Source: Pontiella sulfatireligans (GTDB lineage Bacteria; Verrucomicrobiota; Kiritimatiellia; Kiritimatiellales; Pontiellaceae). Taken from it: DNA of 64,000 nt. The notes under the pieces are model-generated. The model had not been told where the DNA came from, searched no databases, and was given only the letters and a program-made list of their open reading frames with translations. The DNA is taken from NCBI RefSeq assembly GCF_900890705.1, contig NZ_CAAHFH010000001.1, forward strand, positions 2,294,001-2,358,000. The letters run 5' to 3'. The translations under genes and the position numbers were made by a program. Below, one piece after another: positions 36,959-45,012 of this stretch. The number at the start of each line of letters is the position of its first letter. Positions within the stretch are counted from its first letter, which is position 1.

Positions 36959-38442
36959 TTCACCCCTCCATTCTTAGTTATACGTTCCGACCCCTGCGAC
37001 CGAATGAGATCCAGTCTGGCCTGCATGTTCTTCACAATCTCCGGAAACTGGGCAATGAGATCCTCGGATTCGGCGGGATCTTGACTCAAGTTATAGAGCT
37101 CCGGCGCCGTTTTTCTGCCTCTGTTTTTCGCTTTATTTTGATGCGCAGGCTTTTTTGGCTTGCCCTCGATGTACTTCCAATCGCCCATTCGAATGGCAGC
37201 CACACCAAAGACATCGTTCACCACCATCGTTTCCCGCACCGCCTCCTGAGACTCCGTCCCTCGCAAGGTATCGTAGAAACTAAAACTATCTGCGGCGGCA
37301 ACCTTCGGCCCCAAAACACTTCCAGACACCAGCTCCTGAAAGGTGGCGTAGAGGTCAACCACATTAACCATGCGGTCGGAAACAGATCTTTCCTGAATCA
37401 TTTTGGGCCAGCGCACAATGAAGGGTACCTTGAACCCGCCCTCATAAATCGTCTGCTTATCCCCGCGAATATCGCCGTTATTCTTAAAGCCCAACGTCCG
37501 CGCTCGCTGCTCCTCCGGGCAGTAATCCCCGCCGTTGTCACTAGTGAAAACAACCACCGTATTTTCCAGCACCCCGGAGTAGGCCAGGGCATCCATGATC
37601 TCCCCAACGCTATGATCCAGATCGTGGATGAAATCTCCGTAGGGGCCCACCCCGCTGCTGCCGCGCCATTTCTCGCTCGGCGAAATCGGGTGGTGCACGG
37701 CAACCGGCGCAAAGTAGAGAAAGAACGGTTTGTCCGGATTTTGACGCACTGCTTTAAATATCCAGTTTCTGGCCGCATCGGACAGGTCCTGGGTAACCTC
37801 GGTTGTGACGCGTTGCGGCGCATCATACCCATGATAGCTACTCCCCCCATAAAAACTCTTGCCATACGGACTCTGGCCTTTGGAGCGCAGCCCCCAGATC
37901 GATTCATTTTCAATATAGACCTTAGGCCGCCAGTCAATCTGATTCGGCACGGCGAAATGGTAGTCAAACCCCAGCGAGCGCGGCCCGGGCTCCAGTGGCT
38001 GAGCGGACAGATCCTTGACCTCCTCCATATTGGTATACCCCAAATGCCATTTGCCGATATGGGCCGTCTGGTAGTCAAACTGCTTAAAATATTCAGGCAG
38101 CGTGGTCAGCTCCGGCTCAATCAGCAACGGCCCTTCAGGAGGAGTCAGCACTCCATACTGAAGCTTCCCTCGCCACGCATAACGCCCGGTCAAAAACGCA
38201 TAGCGTGTTGGAGAGCAAACAGACGCTGGTGTATTCGCATCCGTAAACCGCATGCCCTCTTTGGCCAGCCGATCAATATGAGGCGTTCGGATGTGCTTGA
38301 TGTCCGCTCCGTAACAGTTGGCACTGCCAACTCCGTAATCATCGGCCAGAATCACCACAATATTAGGCCGCTCTTTTGCCGCCACGCTCAGCGCCAACAT
38401 AACGATAAAGGCCAAAAAAATTGGTAACGTCTTAATATTCAT
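36955..38442 (-). CDS. Exported sulfatase (S1 family), CSPTR type, with leader shared with the permease
   Basis: The protein has 495 residues. The first 15 residues (MNIKTLPIFLAFIVM) are identical to the start of the permease at 34024-35172; the following LALSVAAKERPN completes a usable signal peptide. DD is at 33-34, C76 is in CSPTR-YAFLTGRYAWRGK, then IGKWHLGY and TSDNGGDYCPEE. It is related to the gene at 7787-9319. It is coupled by a 4-bp overlap to the sulfatase at 35387. The leader probably came from the permease gene by recombination, since the sequence fits the first helix of an FHS permease. Confidence 0.92.
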   Translation of the reverse strand: MNIKTLPIFLAFIVMLALSVAAKERPNIVVILADDYGVGSANCYGADIKHIRTPHIDRLAKEGMRFTDANTPASVCSPTRYAFLTGRYAWRGKLQYGVLTPPEGPLLIEPELTTLPEYFKQFDYQTAHIGKWHLGYTNMEEVKDLSAQPLEPGPRSLGFDYHFAVPNQIDWRPKVYIENESIWGLRSKGQSPYGKSFYGGSSYHGYDAPQRVTTEVTQDLSDAARNWIFKAVRQNPDKPFFLYFAPVAVHHPISPSEKWRGSSGVGPYGDFIHDLDHSVGEIMDALAYSGVLENTVVVFTSDNGGDYCPEEQRARTLGFKNNGDIRGDKQTIYEGGFKVPFIVRWPKMIQERSVSDRMVNVVDLYATFQELVSGSVLGPKVAAADSFSFYDTLRGTESQEAVRETMVVNDVFGVAAIRMGDWKYIEGKPKKPAHQNKAKNRGRKTAPELYNLSQDPAESEDLIAQFPEIVKNMQARLDLIRSQGSERITKNGGVK

Positions 38443-38505
38443 AATGTTCCCTGTTATTATCCTGGCCAGAAGCCCCCAAAACGGGGCCTGACCCTTCGAT
38501 TTATT
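38398..38505 (-). repeat. 5' cassette, copy in the sulfatase gene
   Basis: Partner of the repeat at 35128-35234. It covers the first 15 codons and about 60 bp of upstream DNA of the sulfatase at 36955-38442. One mismatch occurs within the 45 coding bases. Confidence 0.85.
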
Positions 38506-38616
38506 GATTTGAGCCGCGCCATAACGGTTTCCACTTCATCCCAGACTCCGTTTTTCACCAAAACGCGGGATTGCTTACATATCTAAGCTCCGCCCCCCAC
38601 CGATTTCCCCGTGCCT

Positions 38617-40914
38617 TCACTGACCATCTGCCAACGGAACGGGTTTAGAATTGACACCCCACTCACTTGGCGAGGAATCCATTACGAACTCCAGAATACC
38701 GCCACGCATAACATCATCATGCGAAATCCACACATTATTCAACGGCCGACCGTTCAATGTCGCCGACTGAATATAGATGTTTTCCGCCGACACCTGCGGC
38801 GCTTTTATCTGGAAAGCCTTCCCGTTTTCCAGATTGATCGTAACGTTCGGAAGCAGAGGGGATCCGATCACATAGATCCCCCCGCAGGGATTGACCGGAT
38901 AAAAGCCCATCGCACTCATGACATACCACGCCGACATTTGTCCTGCATCCTCATTGCCGATATAGCCGGCAGGCGCGGCAGGGTAAAATTCCCGCGCAAT
39001 TTGGTGGATCAGCTTCTGGGTTTTCCACGGTTGCCCGGCATAGTTGTAAAGATAAGCAACATGATGGCACGGCTCGTTTCCGTGCGCATAGTCCCCGATC
39101 AACCCGGAGACATCGCCGACCGCCGTTCCATCCTCGCTGGGCGGCAATGTGAACAGGGTATCGAGGCGCTCGGCAAACTGCGCCTTGCCCCCCATCAAAT
39201 CAATCAGGCCGTAGACATCATGCGGTGCAAAAAACAGATACTGCCACGCGTTGCCCTCCGTGAATTCGCGATCCTTGAAATCCTCACGATGATACGCCCG
39301 CGGTGCAAACGTTGGGTGCCAGGAGCCGTCTCCCATCCTGGCGCGGAAGAAGCCTTTTTCAGCATCCCAGACCTTATGGTAATTCTGCCCGCGTGCCTGA
39401 TACTCGCCGGCCACCTTTTTGTCCCCCATCTTTTCAGCCATCAGAGCGACGGTCCAGTCGTCATACGCATGCTCCAAGGTCAACGACGTCCCCGAGCGGA
39501 CAAGCTCATCCGGGAAATAACCGAGCTTCAAATAGTGCTGCTGCCCGTACCACTGAGGATACTGCTCAAATTTCATTTTATGAGCCCCCGGCTGCGTCGC
39601 TGTTGCAATGACCGCATCCAGAATTTTTTCTGCGGGCTCATCAGTCAGCCCCTTCATCCATGCATCAATCACAACCGGCAAGGCATGCACACCAATCATA
39701 CAGAAATTATCGTTATGGTGCATCGACCAGCAGGGAAGCATGTTGTGCGCGCTCTGCGATTGATACGCGAGCATCGACTTCACATAGTCAGCCGTCCGCT
39801 CCGGCTGAATAATCGTATGCAACGGGTGTAACGTTCGGAACGTATCCCAGAGAGAAAAGACCGTATAATTTGTAAATCCGTCGGCGGTGTGAATCTCTTT
39901 ATCAACCCCGCGGTACTCACCATTGACATCCTGATGCACGTCGGGATGAATCATGGTGCGATAGAGCGCAGAGTAAAAGACCTCCAGCGCCTTGTCCGAG
40001 CCCTCCGCAGAAATCTTACCCAACTCACGAGCCCACTTCGCTTCCGCAGCACTGCGAACCTTTTCAAAATTCCAATGCGGAACTTCGGTCTCCAGATTTT
40101 CCAACGCGTTGCGCATGGACACCGGCGAGATCGCAATCTTAGCCATCAACTCCCTGCCGGGTTCGAAGCGGAACGAGGCAATCAATTTCGACGAAGCCAA
40201 CTCCGGAATATTGTCATAATCAAGCTGCCGCACACGATCATGGATCATATGCTCCGTCATCGGCTCCGAAAACTTCATCGCAAAATAGAGGAAGCGGCTG
40301 GAAGCCCATCGCGACCCCGTAATGCGGTATCCGGTCACGGTTTGGGCATCGTGAACGCGCATGTAGGAATGGATTGTTGTGTTGCGCTGAATGGCATGCT
40401 CCAGATCCATGAGGATCCGGCGGGGCTCGCCCTCCGGAAACGTGTACCGATGAACGCCTACCCGTTCGGTCGCAGTCAGCTCCACATTAATATCATAATC
40501 CTGCAGGCGCACCTGATAATACCCGGCCTCAGCCGCCTCGTCATCGTGGGAAAAGCGCGAGCGATAGCCCGTTTCCGGCTCGGCTTCAGTCCCCGGAACC
40601 AACGGCACCGAACCCACCACCGGCATCAGGAGAAAATCCCCCCAATCGGTCAGTCCGGTTCCGCTGAGATGGGTCTGACTAAAACCCATAATGGTCGGTT
40701 TGTCATAATGATAGCCAGCCGCCGCATGCCACTCCCGCACCGAGCAATCCGGCCCCGGAACCACCGCACCAAACGGCACCGTTGCCGACGGAAAGGTGTG
40801 TCCGTTATACCCCGTGCCAATAAAGAGATTCAGATGATCCACTGGACGTTCGGAATAACCGAGGGACGCCACCAAAAGGCCAGCCAAAAGAATTGATCGA
40901 TAATATCCTGTCAT
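38617..40914 (-). CDS. GH92 family exo-alpha-mannosidase, exported
   Basis: The protein has 765 residues. ATG 40914 has AAAGGGAG upstream. A short signal peptide (YRSILLAGLLVASLG) precedes DHLNLFIGTGYNGHTFPSAT. GFSQTHLSGTG, SLWDTFRTLHPLH, EGNAWQYLFFAPHD and GNEDAGQMSAWYV are the GH92 landmarks; the acid and base residues of the family lie in the last two. It is distinct from the GH92 at 21063, suggesting different linkage preference. It is the parent-type sequence of the relic at 3869-4216. An 11-bp direct repeat inside it (40591, 40753) marks the deletion endpoints seen in that relic. Confidence 0.93.
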   Translation of the reverse strand: MTGYYRSILLAGLLVASLGYSERPVDHLNLFIGTGYNGHTFPSATVPFGAVVPGPDCSVREWHAAAGYHYDKPTIMGFSQTHLSGTGLTDWGDFLLMPVVGSVPLVPGTEAEPETGYRSRFSHDDEAAEAGYYQVRLQDYDINVELTATERVGVHRYTFPEGEPRRILMDLEHAIQRNTTIHSYMRVHDAQTVTGYRITGSRWASSRFLYFAMKFSEPMTEHMIHDRVRQLDYDNIPELASSKLIASFRFEPGRELMAKIAISPVSMRNALENLETEVPHWNFEKVRSAAEAKWARELGKISAEGSDKALEVFYSALYRTMIHPDVHQDVNGEYRGVDKEIHTADGFTNYTVFSLWDTFRTLHPLHTIIQPERTADYVKSMLAYQSQSAHNMLPCWSMHHNDNFCMIGVHALPVVIDAWMKGLTDEPAEKILDAVIATATQPGAHKMKFEQYPQWYGQQHYLKLGYFPDELVRSGTSLTLEHAYDDWTVALMAEKMGDKKVAGEYQARGQNYHKVWDAEKGFFRARMGDGSWHPTFAPRAYHREDFKDREFTEGNAWQYLFFAPHDVYGLIDLMGGKAQFAERLDTLFTLPPSEDGTAVGDVSGLIGDYAHGNEPCHHVAYLYNYAGQPWKTQKLIHQIAREFYPAAPAGYIGNEDAGQMSAWYVMSAMGFYPVNPCGGIYVIGSPLLPNVTINLENGKAFQIKAPQVSAENIYIQSATLNGRPLNNVWISHDDVMRGGILEFVMDSSPSEWGVNSKPVPLADGQ

Positions 40915-40929
40915 AAACTCCCTTTACTT

Positions 40930-40993
40930 TCGTTCCGGGAGCGCCCCGAACCATGATGCCGTCATCCATCGCGTCAGAAATCAGATTATTAAT
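40930..40993 (-). pseudogene. Beta-helix protein relic (about 21 codons)
   Basis: On the minus strand these bases encode INNLISDAMDDGIMVRGAPG, followed by TKV. This aligns with NNLIIDATDQGIMVQGAPGT inside the beta-helix protein at 57773-59293. The match starts at the stop codon of the upstream sulfatase and ends just before the GH92 start. It is a scrap of a deleted parallel-beta-helix gene. Confidence 0.7.
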
Positions 40994-42440
40994 GCATCTC
41001 TTCCTGGAACCGGATCGCCATTCCACGCAATTTGGTTTTCACATCCCAAATCTTCACCTTTTCAACATCCTCCGGAGCCGTCGACTCCCTCATAGCTTCT
41101 GACGGCCAGTTCGCCTTTACCTCATTCAATTCTCCCGGATCATGATCCAAGTTAAACAACTGCAGCGTGGGATTCAGATACAACTTCCACGGGCCATAAC
41201 GAACTGCGGCAAGCGCCCCCTGAGAGCCATGATAAAAGAAGGCGTTCAAATACTCCTCCTGCGTAAAATGTTCCGACCACTCATACCCCAGACGGAAAGG
41301 ACGACGAAGCGGGACATCCGCATTCAAAGAAACGGAGGCATCAAAAGCGGGGATCTCATCGGTCTTCCCGACCAATAGAGCACTCAAATCGCGACCGTCA
41401 AGAATGACATCCTCAGGAACCCGGATACCCGCCAGCGAGGCCAATGTCGGATAGCAGTCCATCATATGCGCCACGACGGTTGACTCACAGCCCTTGCGTA
41501 CCCCGGTGCCGGCCACAATAAAGGGAACGCGCAGACCGCCCTCAAAAGTCGTCAGCTTATTGCCGCGAATTGGCTGATCGGCATTGCGCCCCGGCCCGCG
41601 TCCGTTATCGGACGTATAAACCACCACCGTATTATCCGCAATGCCCAGTCGCTTCAGCGTATCCAGCAACCGGCCGGTATGAAAATCCATCTCCTGAATA
41701 GCGTCGCCATACTCCTGGTCATTTTTCCATTTTGAGGTTCCGACAAACTCCAGACTCACGCCCAATGGGTGATGCAACATGGTATGCGGGAGATAAAGAA
41801 AGAAGGGTTTCCCTTCATTGGAGACCTTCTCCATCCACGCAATCGCTTCGTCGGTATACCTTTTCGTGAGCTGATCCGCGCCCACACCCCGTTCAATCAC
41901 CTCGCCATCACAAAGAAAAGGAATTCCGCCTTTGTCATCAAAGTGCGAAACCTCAAAACTGTCCATATTGTGAAGAATACCGTAGTGATGATCAAAGCCC
42001 TGACTCAGCGGCAGATATTCTTCCTTAAAACCCAAGTGCCACTTGCCGATGCAGGCGGTCGTATATCCCGCGCCCTTAAAAAGCTCCGCGATGGTCAAAC
42101 GCTCAGAGGGAATTCCCCCTTCTGCATCCGGGCGATGAACCCAAACCTCATTCCCCGTTCGGCGCGGATAGCATCCAGTAATGAGCCCGGCGCGAGAAGG
42201 ACTGCAAATGGGCGCGGCCGAGTAAAAATCTGTAAAACGCACACCGCTTTTCGCCAACGCATCAATCCGCGGGGTTTCAACCTCCGTTGCTCCATAGCAA
42301 CCGAGGTCGTAATACCCCTGATCATCGACAAAAATGAAGAGGACGTTCGGTTGTTTTGCAATCGCCAAAGGAGTCGCAAGAGAGAGAAAACACACAGAGA
42401 ATAGAATCAGACCGAGACACCTGGATATTACTGCATTCAT
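40989..42440 (-). CDS. Exported sulfatase (S1 family), CSPSR type
   Basis: The protein has 483 residues. ATG 42440 is chosen over the TTG at 42449, whose distance to the GGAG site is too short. The signal peptide (CLGLILFSVCFLSLATPLA) is followed by KQPNVLFIFVDDQGYYD. DD is at 39-40, C79 is in CSPSR-AGLITGCYPRRTG, then IGKWHLGF and TSDNGRGPGRN. The general pattern is arylsulfatase A-like. It is the most upstream gene of the large minus-strand block, and an element at 42516-42547 shared with 28299-28330 lies about 76 bp before its start. Confidence 0.92.
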   Translation of the reverse strand: MNAVISRCLGLILFSVCFLSLATPLAIAKQPNVLFIFVDDQGYYDLGCYGATEVETPRIDALAKSGVRFTDFYSAAPICSPSRAGLITGCYPRRTGNEVWVHRPDAEGGIPSERLTIAELFKGAGYTTACIGKWHLGFKEEYLPLSQGFDHHYGILHNMDSFEVSHFDDKGGIPFLCDGEVIERGVGADQLTKRYTDEAIAWMEKVSNEGKPFFLYLPHTMLHHPLGVSLEFVGTSKWKNDQEYGDAIQEMDFHTGRLLDTLKRLGIADNTVVVYTSDNGRGPGRNADQPIRGNKLTTFEGGLRVPFIVAGTGVRKGCESTVVAHMMDCYPTLASLAGIRVPEDVILDGRDLSALLVGKTDEIPAFDASVSLNADVPLRRPFRLGYEWSEHFTQEEYLNAFFYHGSQGALAAVRYGPWKLYLNPTLQLFNLDHDPGELNEVKANWPSEAMRESTAPEDVEKVKIWDVKTKLRGMAIRFQEEMH

Positions 42441-42515
42441 TAAATTCAAACTCCTTAAAATTATCTCCGCTTAAAGTGGGGAAATGTAACAATAAAATTG
42501 AGCCGCAAACAGCAA

Positions 42516-42547
42516 CGTTATGTTGAATATGTGTGTTGATATGTTTA
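42516..42547 (-). promoter_or_regulatory. Conserved upstream element shared with 28299-28330
   Basis: Thirty-two bases match 29 of 32 positions with 28299-28330 (shared CGTTATGTTGAATA and TGTTGAT). Both copies lie upstream of minus-strand sulfatase genes (starts 42440 and 28129). This could be a promoter or an operator; no clear -35/-10 pair was recognised. Confidence 0.45.
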
Positions 42548-42620
42548 CACGGTCAGTTTTGGCCCGACATCTCCCGATGCTCGTTGGCGCCCAGTTCACT
42601 ATTGAATGGATCGAGCGATA

Positions 42621-42654
42621 AAAAACCTCCGAACACTTAATGCCGGAGGTTTCT
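42621..42654 (-). terminator. Rho-independent terminator of the PEP-CTERM gene
   Basis: AAACCTCCG (42623-42631) pairs with CGGAGGTTT (42644-42652). On the minus strand the stem is followed by a run of T (TTTTTT), 20 bp after the stop codon of the gene ending at 42675. This is a classic intrinsic terminator. Confidence 0.85.
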
Positions 42655-42674
42655 CAACACAAATACGCTGCGGC

Positions 42675-43496
42675 CTATAAAGCCAGACGCCGGCGAATAA
42701 AGAGCAAGGTGCCACTCACCATCGAAAGCAGCCCCAACGTCGTCGGTTCAGGAACCACCGTCAGACTGAAGTTGTCAACCGTACTTCCAAGGTCTCCATT
42801 AGGATCGAGGTTGCCATTCCCGTTCGAAAACCCGAAACCCACATGCGTAATATCTGTTGGATTAACCGTATATGTATGACTACTAAACTCTACGAACTCG
42901 CCGGTCGACTGACTCTGCCACGAGGCAGCAATCGTCCACTGTTCAGCTGTCGTATCAAGCACCATTTGCATCGTCCCATTCCCATATGTATCGTCCACTT
43001 GGACGGCGGTATCTCCTTCCAGCTTCGAATTCAACTTATAGCCGCCGGTGTCAGTAGTATAGATCCGCGCGCTCGTTCCACCACCAAAATTGTTGGATAC
43101 GGAAGCAGATGTAAACCCAAGCCTGACAGAATCGTACAGACCCGTAAAATTATTATCCAGATCCGCAGTGAGAGTATACACTTTCCCTGCCTCCGGAGCG
43201 AACGCGAGCAATCCGTTGGAGGTCTTTCCGTCGGTGGGATTCTGAAAGTATTCCACGACATCGTCTGTCGCGTCCACCTGTGTCGTGTACGGATTATCGG
43301 CTTCGCGTGCAAGCCATGTATTTGCTGATGCTCCCGCACCGGAACCCAGCGTTCCGCCCGGAGTCCGACCGAGGAGGTTCGCATCCGTAGCGGTTGTAAA
43401 GTCATCAGTATAGAGCGTAATCACTTCCGCCTGCAATTGACCCACTACACAAACAACCAACCCCAACAAGGCCGCTTTAATCAACTTTGATCTCAT
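42675..43496 (-). CDS. PEP-CTERM sorting-domain protein
   Basis: The 273-residue exported protein has a signal peptide (MRSKLIKAALLGLVVCVVG) and a C-terminal VPEPTTLGLLSMVSGTLLF helix plus RRR tail, the substrate signal of exosortase. The middle is beta-rich and Gly/Asn/Thr-rich (DDFTTATDANLLGR, SLTVV) with no enzyme motif; a jelly-roll carbohydrate-binding role is possible but not shown. The Shine-Dalgarno and leader match the LamG protein at 6283-7440. The exosortase that would process it is not in this window. Confidence 0.88.
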   Translation of the reverse strand: MRSKLIKAALLGLVVCVVGQLQAEVITLYTDDFTTATDANLLGRTPGGTLGSGAGASANTWLAREADNPYTTQVDATDDVVEYFQNPTDGKTSNGLLAFAPEAGKVYTLTADLDNNFTGLYDSVRLGFTSASVSNNFGGGTSARIYTTDTGGYKLNSKLEGDTAVQVDDTYGNGTMQMVLDTTAEQWTIAASWQSQSTGEFVEFSSHTYTVNPTDITHVGFGFSNGNGNLDPNGDLGSTVDNFSLTVVPEPTTLGLLSMVSGTLLFIRRRLAL

Positions 43497-43895
43497 CTCA
43501 TTCTCCTTTTGTTATGTTGTTCGCAGCCCCTTGGCCGTCTTTTCTAATTTCAACGAATAGTCATTTATTCAAATGCGATGTCATTCCGCAACCCAAACCT
43601 AGCGCACCCGTTGCGCCGGGCTTTTAGTTCAGAGCCATAAGAGAGCCCGGCGTTGATCAAGCAAGACCCTTCATTCTATTCTCCATTTTCCCCTACAGCC
43701 ACCGACGGGATCTCCGCTCATAAAACAGCTACTGAGGCACCATTTCAAACAGGGCGCATGTCAGCAACCCATCTCAAACGCACCTAGTGCGCCATCTTTG
43801 CGGAAATATCCCTTGAGCGGGAATCAATTCTGTTCTATTCCTCAAATGAATCAGAACAGTTGACCACGACAGGATCGGATAAACAACGATACACC
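43497..43895. promoter_or_regulatory. Divergent intergenic region between PEP-CTERM and LacI genes
   Basis: About 400 bp hold the promoters of two divergent genes. I see an inverted repeat CGCCGGGCT (43614-43622) / AGCCCGGCG (43644-43652) with a 21-nt loop, and two related GC-rich near-palindromes, CTAGCGCACCCGTTGCGCC and CGCACCTAGTGCGCC (about 43780). They could be binding sites for the adjacent regulator. No further gene was recognised. Confidence 0.4.
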
Positions 43896-44918
43896 ATGAC
43901 TGAAAAACGCATCACTCAAAAAGACCTTGCGCAACATCTGGGCGTCAACCGGTCCACGATTACACGGGCGCTGAAGAATGATCCTCAAATCAGCCCGGTC
44001 ATGCGCCAAAAAGTGAAACACCTGGCCAAAAAACTGGGATATCATCTGGATCCCAACCTTTCGCAGCTCATGGCGCAGATCCAAACCAAGGATCCCTCTA
44101 AACAGATCCGCACGCTCGCGGTGTGGAATCCCATGGAACATCCGATATCCGAATCCGATACCCGCCTCAATTATGACTTCCGGGAAGTTTTCGCCGGCGC
44201 GAAGAAGCAGGCTTTGACCCTCGGCTATCAGCTCGAAGAATTCTGGAAGGGAACCTATACCCCGAAACGGCTGGCCAGCATCCTGCGCCATCGCAGCGCG
44301 CAGGGCCTCCTCATGCTTCCATCGTATGAGACATACGAATTCGACTGCGACCTTCAGCACCTTTCGGTGGTCTCTTTCGACTATTTTACAACGCACGCAT
44401 TCCCGGTGCACCGCATCCTGCACGACACGCAATATGCGATGGAGTTCACACTGCACAAAGCGCACGAACTCGGATTCAAAAGCCCGGCACTCATTTGCCC
44501 GGCCACACCCTCCAAGCCCACGGCGGAAATCATACGAGGCACCTTCGAAAGCATATACACCCACTATAATTCACTCACCCGAAACCAAAAGTTCCCATAC
44601 TTCGTTGTCGACCCCGACGACTCAAGGCAGATAAAGAGAATGGTGCGTTCCATCGAAAAAATAAGACCGGACCACATCATCACCTACCACGGTCATACTC
44701 TGGAAAAAATGTTCGACAACCAACTGCCGGATAATACGCCGGTCTTCGATTTTTCATTGAAAGAGCCGCAAGACAAAGGCCCCGGCATTCGCCCTCCTTC
44801 CCGAGCCATCGGCGCCTGTGCCATTCGAAAAATCATCTCCATGATCCATACCGGCGAACGCGGCATTCCGGAATTCCCGGAAACAATCTACATTCGCGGA
44901 ACGTGGGAAACTCCATAA
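43896..44918 (+). CDS. LacI/GalR-family transcriptional regulator
   Basis: The protein has 340 residues from ATG 43896; a TTG at 43860 extends the frame but lacks support. The N-terminal HTH is clear (TQKDLAQHLGVNRSTITRAL, then PQISPVMRQKVKHLAKKLGY). The hinge (DPNLSQLMAQ) deviates from the usual LacI hinge. The C-terminal half should bind a sugar effector. It lies upstream of, and on the same strand as, two sulfatase genes, and operator-like AAACGTTT sites are found before other genes here. It is the only regulator in the window, so it is the prime candidate for control of the cluster. Confidence 0.88.
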   Translation: MTEKRITQKDLAQHLGVNRSTITRALKNDPQISPVMRQKVKHLAKKLGYHLDPNLSQLMAQIQTKDPSKQIRTLAVWNPMEHPISESDTRLNYDFREVFAGAKKQALTLGYQLEEFWKGTYTPKRLASILRHRSAQGLLMLPSYETYEFDCDLQHLSVVSFDYFTTHAFPVHRILHDTQYAMEFTLHKAHELGFKSPALICPATPSKPTAEIIRGTFESIYTHYNSLTRNQKFPYFVVDPDDSRQIKRMVRSIEKIRPDHIITYHGHTLEKMFDNQLPDNTPVFDFSLKEPQDKGPGIRPPSRAIGACAIRKIISMIHTGERGIPEFPETIYIRGTWETP

Positions 44919-45012
44919 TCAACAAACGCCTTGTATTGCTGTCCGCGTCAACCGAATGAATACGTTTTCACATCCAGGCATCAAAATCCCTGCACACATA
45001 AAGGAAATCACA

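Noticed and set aside
43851..44564. Minus-strand frame opposite the LacI gene
   Set aside because: Shadow of the regulator; the plus-strand frame has a clear HTH.
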